Positions 4,567 through 5,333 of a DNA stretch of 5,333 nt are shown here, piece after piece. The notes beneath the pieces are model-generated. The model saw nothing but the letters and a program-made list of their open reading frames with translations, was not told the DNA's origin and did no database searches. The translations under genes were made by a program, and so were the position numbers. Each line of letters starts with the position of its first letter. The first letter of the stretch is position 1. The DNA comes from an uncultured Polyangiaceae bacterium. GTDB taxonomy: Bacteria; Myxococcota_A; Polyangia; Polyangiales; Houyiibacteriaceae. Location: NCBI GenBank assembly GCA_947258625.1, contig CAMYJN010000209.1, positions 1-5,333 of the forward strand, given 5' to 3'.

Positions 4567-5333
4567 GTCGACGGAGTCTCGGGCCGTTCGGGCACACGTC
4601 CAACCCGGAGCTCGACGAGGGTGCCTGCCAGCTGCCGCTCGGCCACTTCGCCGGCGGGCGGGCTCGAAATCTCGATGCCGCCACCCAGCGCTTCGGTGAC
4701 CCGCCTCGCAAAAGCCAGGCCCAATCCGACCCCGCCGTGGTCGCGCGTCACCGAGCCGTCGACTTGATAGAAGGGTTCCATGATTCGCGCGATGTGCTCG
4801 GGACGAACCCCCGGACCGCTGTCGGACACCGCGAAGAGCAAGTGCGCGTCTCCGTCGGGGCGAACCTCCACCGCGACGTCGCCGCCGGTTGGGGTGAACT
4901 TCGACGCGTTGTCGAGCACGTGCACCATGGCGCGCATGAGCTTGTCCGGATCTCCTTGCGCCGGCATCGGTTCGTCCGGGATGCGCTCGACGAGCGTGAC
5001 GTCGCGCTCGATGAGCTTGGGTCGAATTTGATCGAGCGCTTTGACTGCAACTTCGCGAAAGTCATACGGTCGCGTGTAGTAGTGCATTCGCCCGGTCTCG
5101 AGCGAGCTGACGTCGAGCAAGGTATCGACGACGGTTCGAAGTCGCTGCGTCGAGGTTTCGATCGAACCTAGGCACTTGCGCTGCAGATCGGTCAGCGGGC
5201 CGAGCTCCTCGTTGAGTAAGAGACGGAGGTAACCCACCACCGGCGTCATGGGCGTCGCCAGCTCGTGACTGACGTTTTGGAGAAACTCTCGGCGAAGCCG
5301 CGCGATGTCTTCCAGCCTTTGATTGGTTTCGGA
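4563..5333 (-). CDS. Sensor histidine kinase, C-terminal 256 residues (5' part outside window)
   Basis: The catalytic half of a two-component sensor kinase, which autophosphorylates on histidine and passes the phosphate to a response regulator. In the visible part, the H-box is NVSHELATPMTP with H23 (codon 5265-5267) as phosphoacceptor in the dimerisation domain (about 10-80). The HATPase domain has an N-box HVLDNASKF (N142), G1 VSDSGPGV (D171), an F-box EPFYQVD (F188) and G2 HGGVGLGL (199-206), so all ATP-binding motifs are present. The common HELRTP of the H-box reads HELATP. The sensor and any PAS, HAMP or membrane segments lie beyond 5333, so the signal and location are unknown. An internal ATG at 5249 would exclude the H-box and is not the start. 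The TGA (4563-4565) overlaps the desulfurase GTG. No response regulator lies in the window. It could belong to a larger hybrid or PAS-containing kinase. Confidence 0.93.
   Translation of the reverse strand, partial: SETNQRLEDIARLRREFLQNVSHELATPMTPVVGYLRLLLNEELGPLTDLQRKCLGSIETSTQRLRTVVDTLLDVSSLETGRMHYYTRPYDFREVAVKALDQIRPKLIERDVTLVERIPDEPMPAQGDPDKLMRAMVHVLDNASKFTPTGGDVAVEVRPDGDAHLLFAVSDSGPGVRPEHIARIMEPFYQVDGSVTRDHGGVGLGLAFARRVTEALGGGIEISSPPAGEVAERQLAGTLVELRVGRVPERPETPST

Noticed and set aside
4081..4767. 228-residue open frame on the plus strand
   Set aside because: It is antisense to the desulfurase and kinase genes; no motif was recognised.
1..5333. CRISPR array, insertion sequence, transposase, integrase or rRNA
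   Set aside because: No regularly spaced repeats, terminal inverted repeats, transposase motifs or rRNA-like segments were seen on either strand.

Overview
This is a GC-rich bacterial window (roughly 60-65 % G+C by eye) in which every confidently called gene lies on the minus strand. Read in the direction of transcription, from high to low coordinates, the order is: the C-terminal part of a sensor histidine kinase; a NifS/IscS-type cysteine desulfurase; a 164-bp AT-rich gap; the tRNA 2-thiouridylase MnmA; a small lipoprotein of unknown function; a TrmA/RlmD-type RNA 5-methyluridine methyltransferase with Fe-S-cluster cysteines; and the N-terminal 118 residues of the ribonucleotide-reductase repressor NrdR. 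The base composition, the gene set and a lineage-specific lipoprotein among housekeeping genes suggest a deltaproteobacterial or Myxococcota-type organism. That placement is inference, with low to moderate confidence.

Layout: 4563-5333 is the histidine kinase, cut by the window edge. Its TGA overlaps the GTG start of the cysteine desulfurase (3457-4566) by 4 bp. Positions 3293-3456 are non-coding on the minus strand and markedly AT-rich (20 G/C in the 70 bases 3361-3430). They hold a near-consensus sigma-70-like promoter that points the other way (plus strand), a 14-bp perfect palindrome and a possible leaderless 17-codon ORF. mnmA (2231-3292), the lipoprotein gene (1672-2250) and the methyltransferase gene (410-1666) are tightly packed: a 20-bp overlap, then a 5-bp gap. 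nrdR follows after 54 bp and runs off the left edge.

How the genes fit together: MnmA needs persulfide sulfur from a cysteine desulfurase to make 2-thiouridine at tRNA position 34, so the desulfurase next door is its natural donor. The methyltransferase adds a second RNA-modification activity. The histidine kinase, the lipoprotein and NrdR have no obvious mechanistic link to RNA modification and may simply share transcription. No CRISPR array, transposase, rRNA or tRNA gene was seen. The parts most worth a second look are the AT-rich gap with its opposite-facing promoter and palindrome, the uncharacterised lipoprotein embedded between two RNA-modification genes, and substitutions in normally conserved motifs of the desulfurase, the methyltransferase and the kinase.
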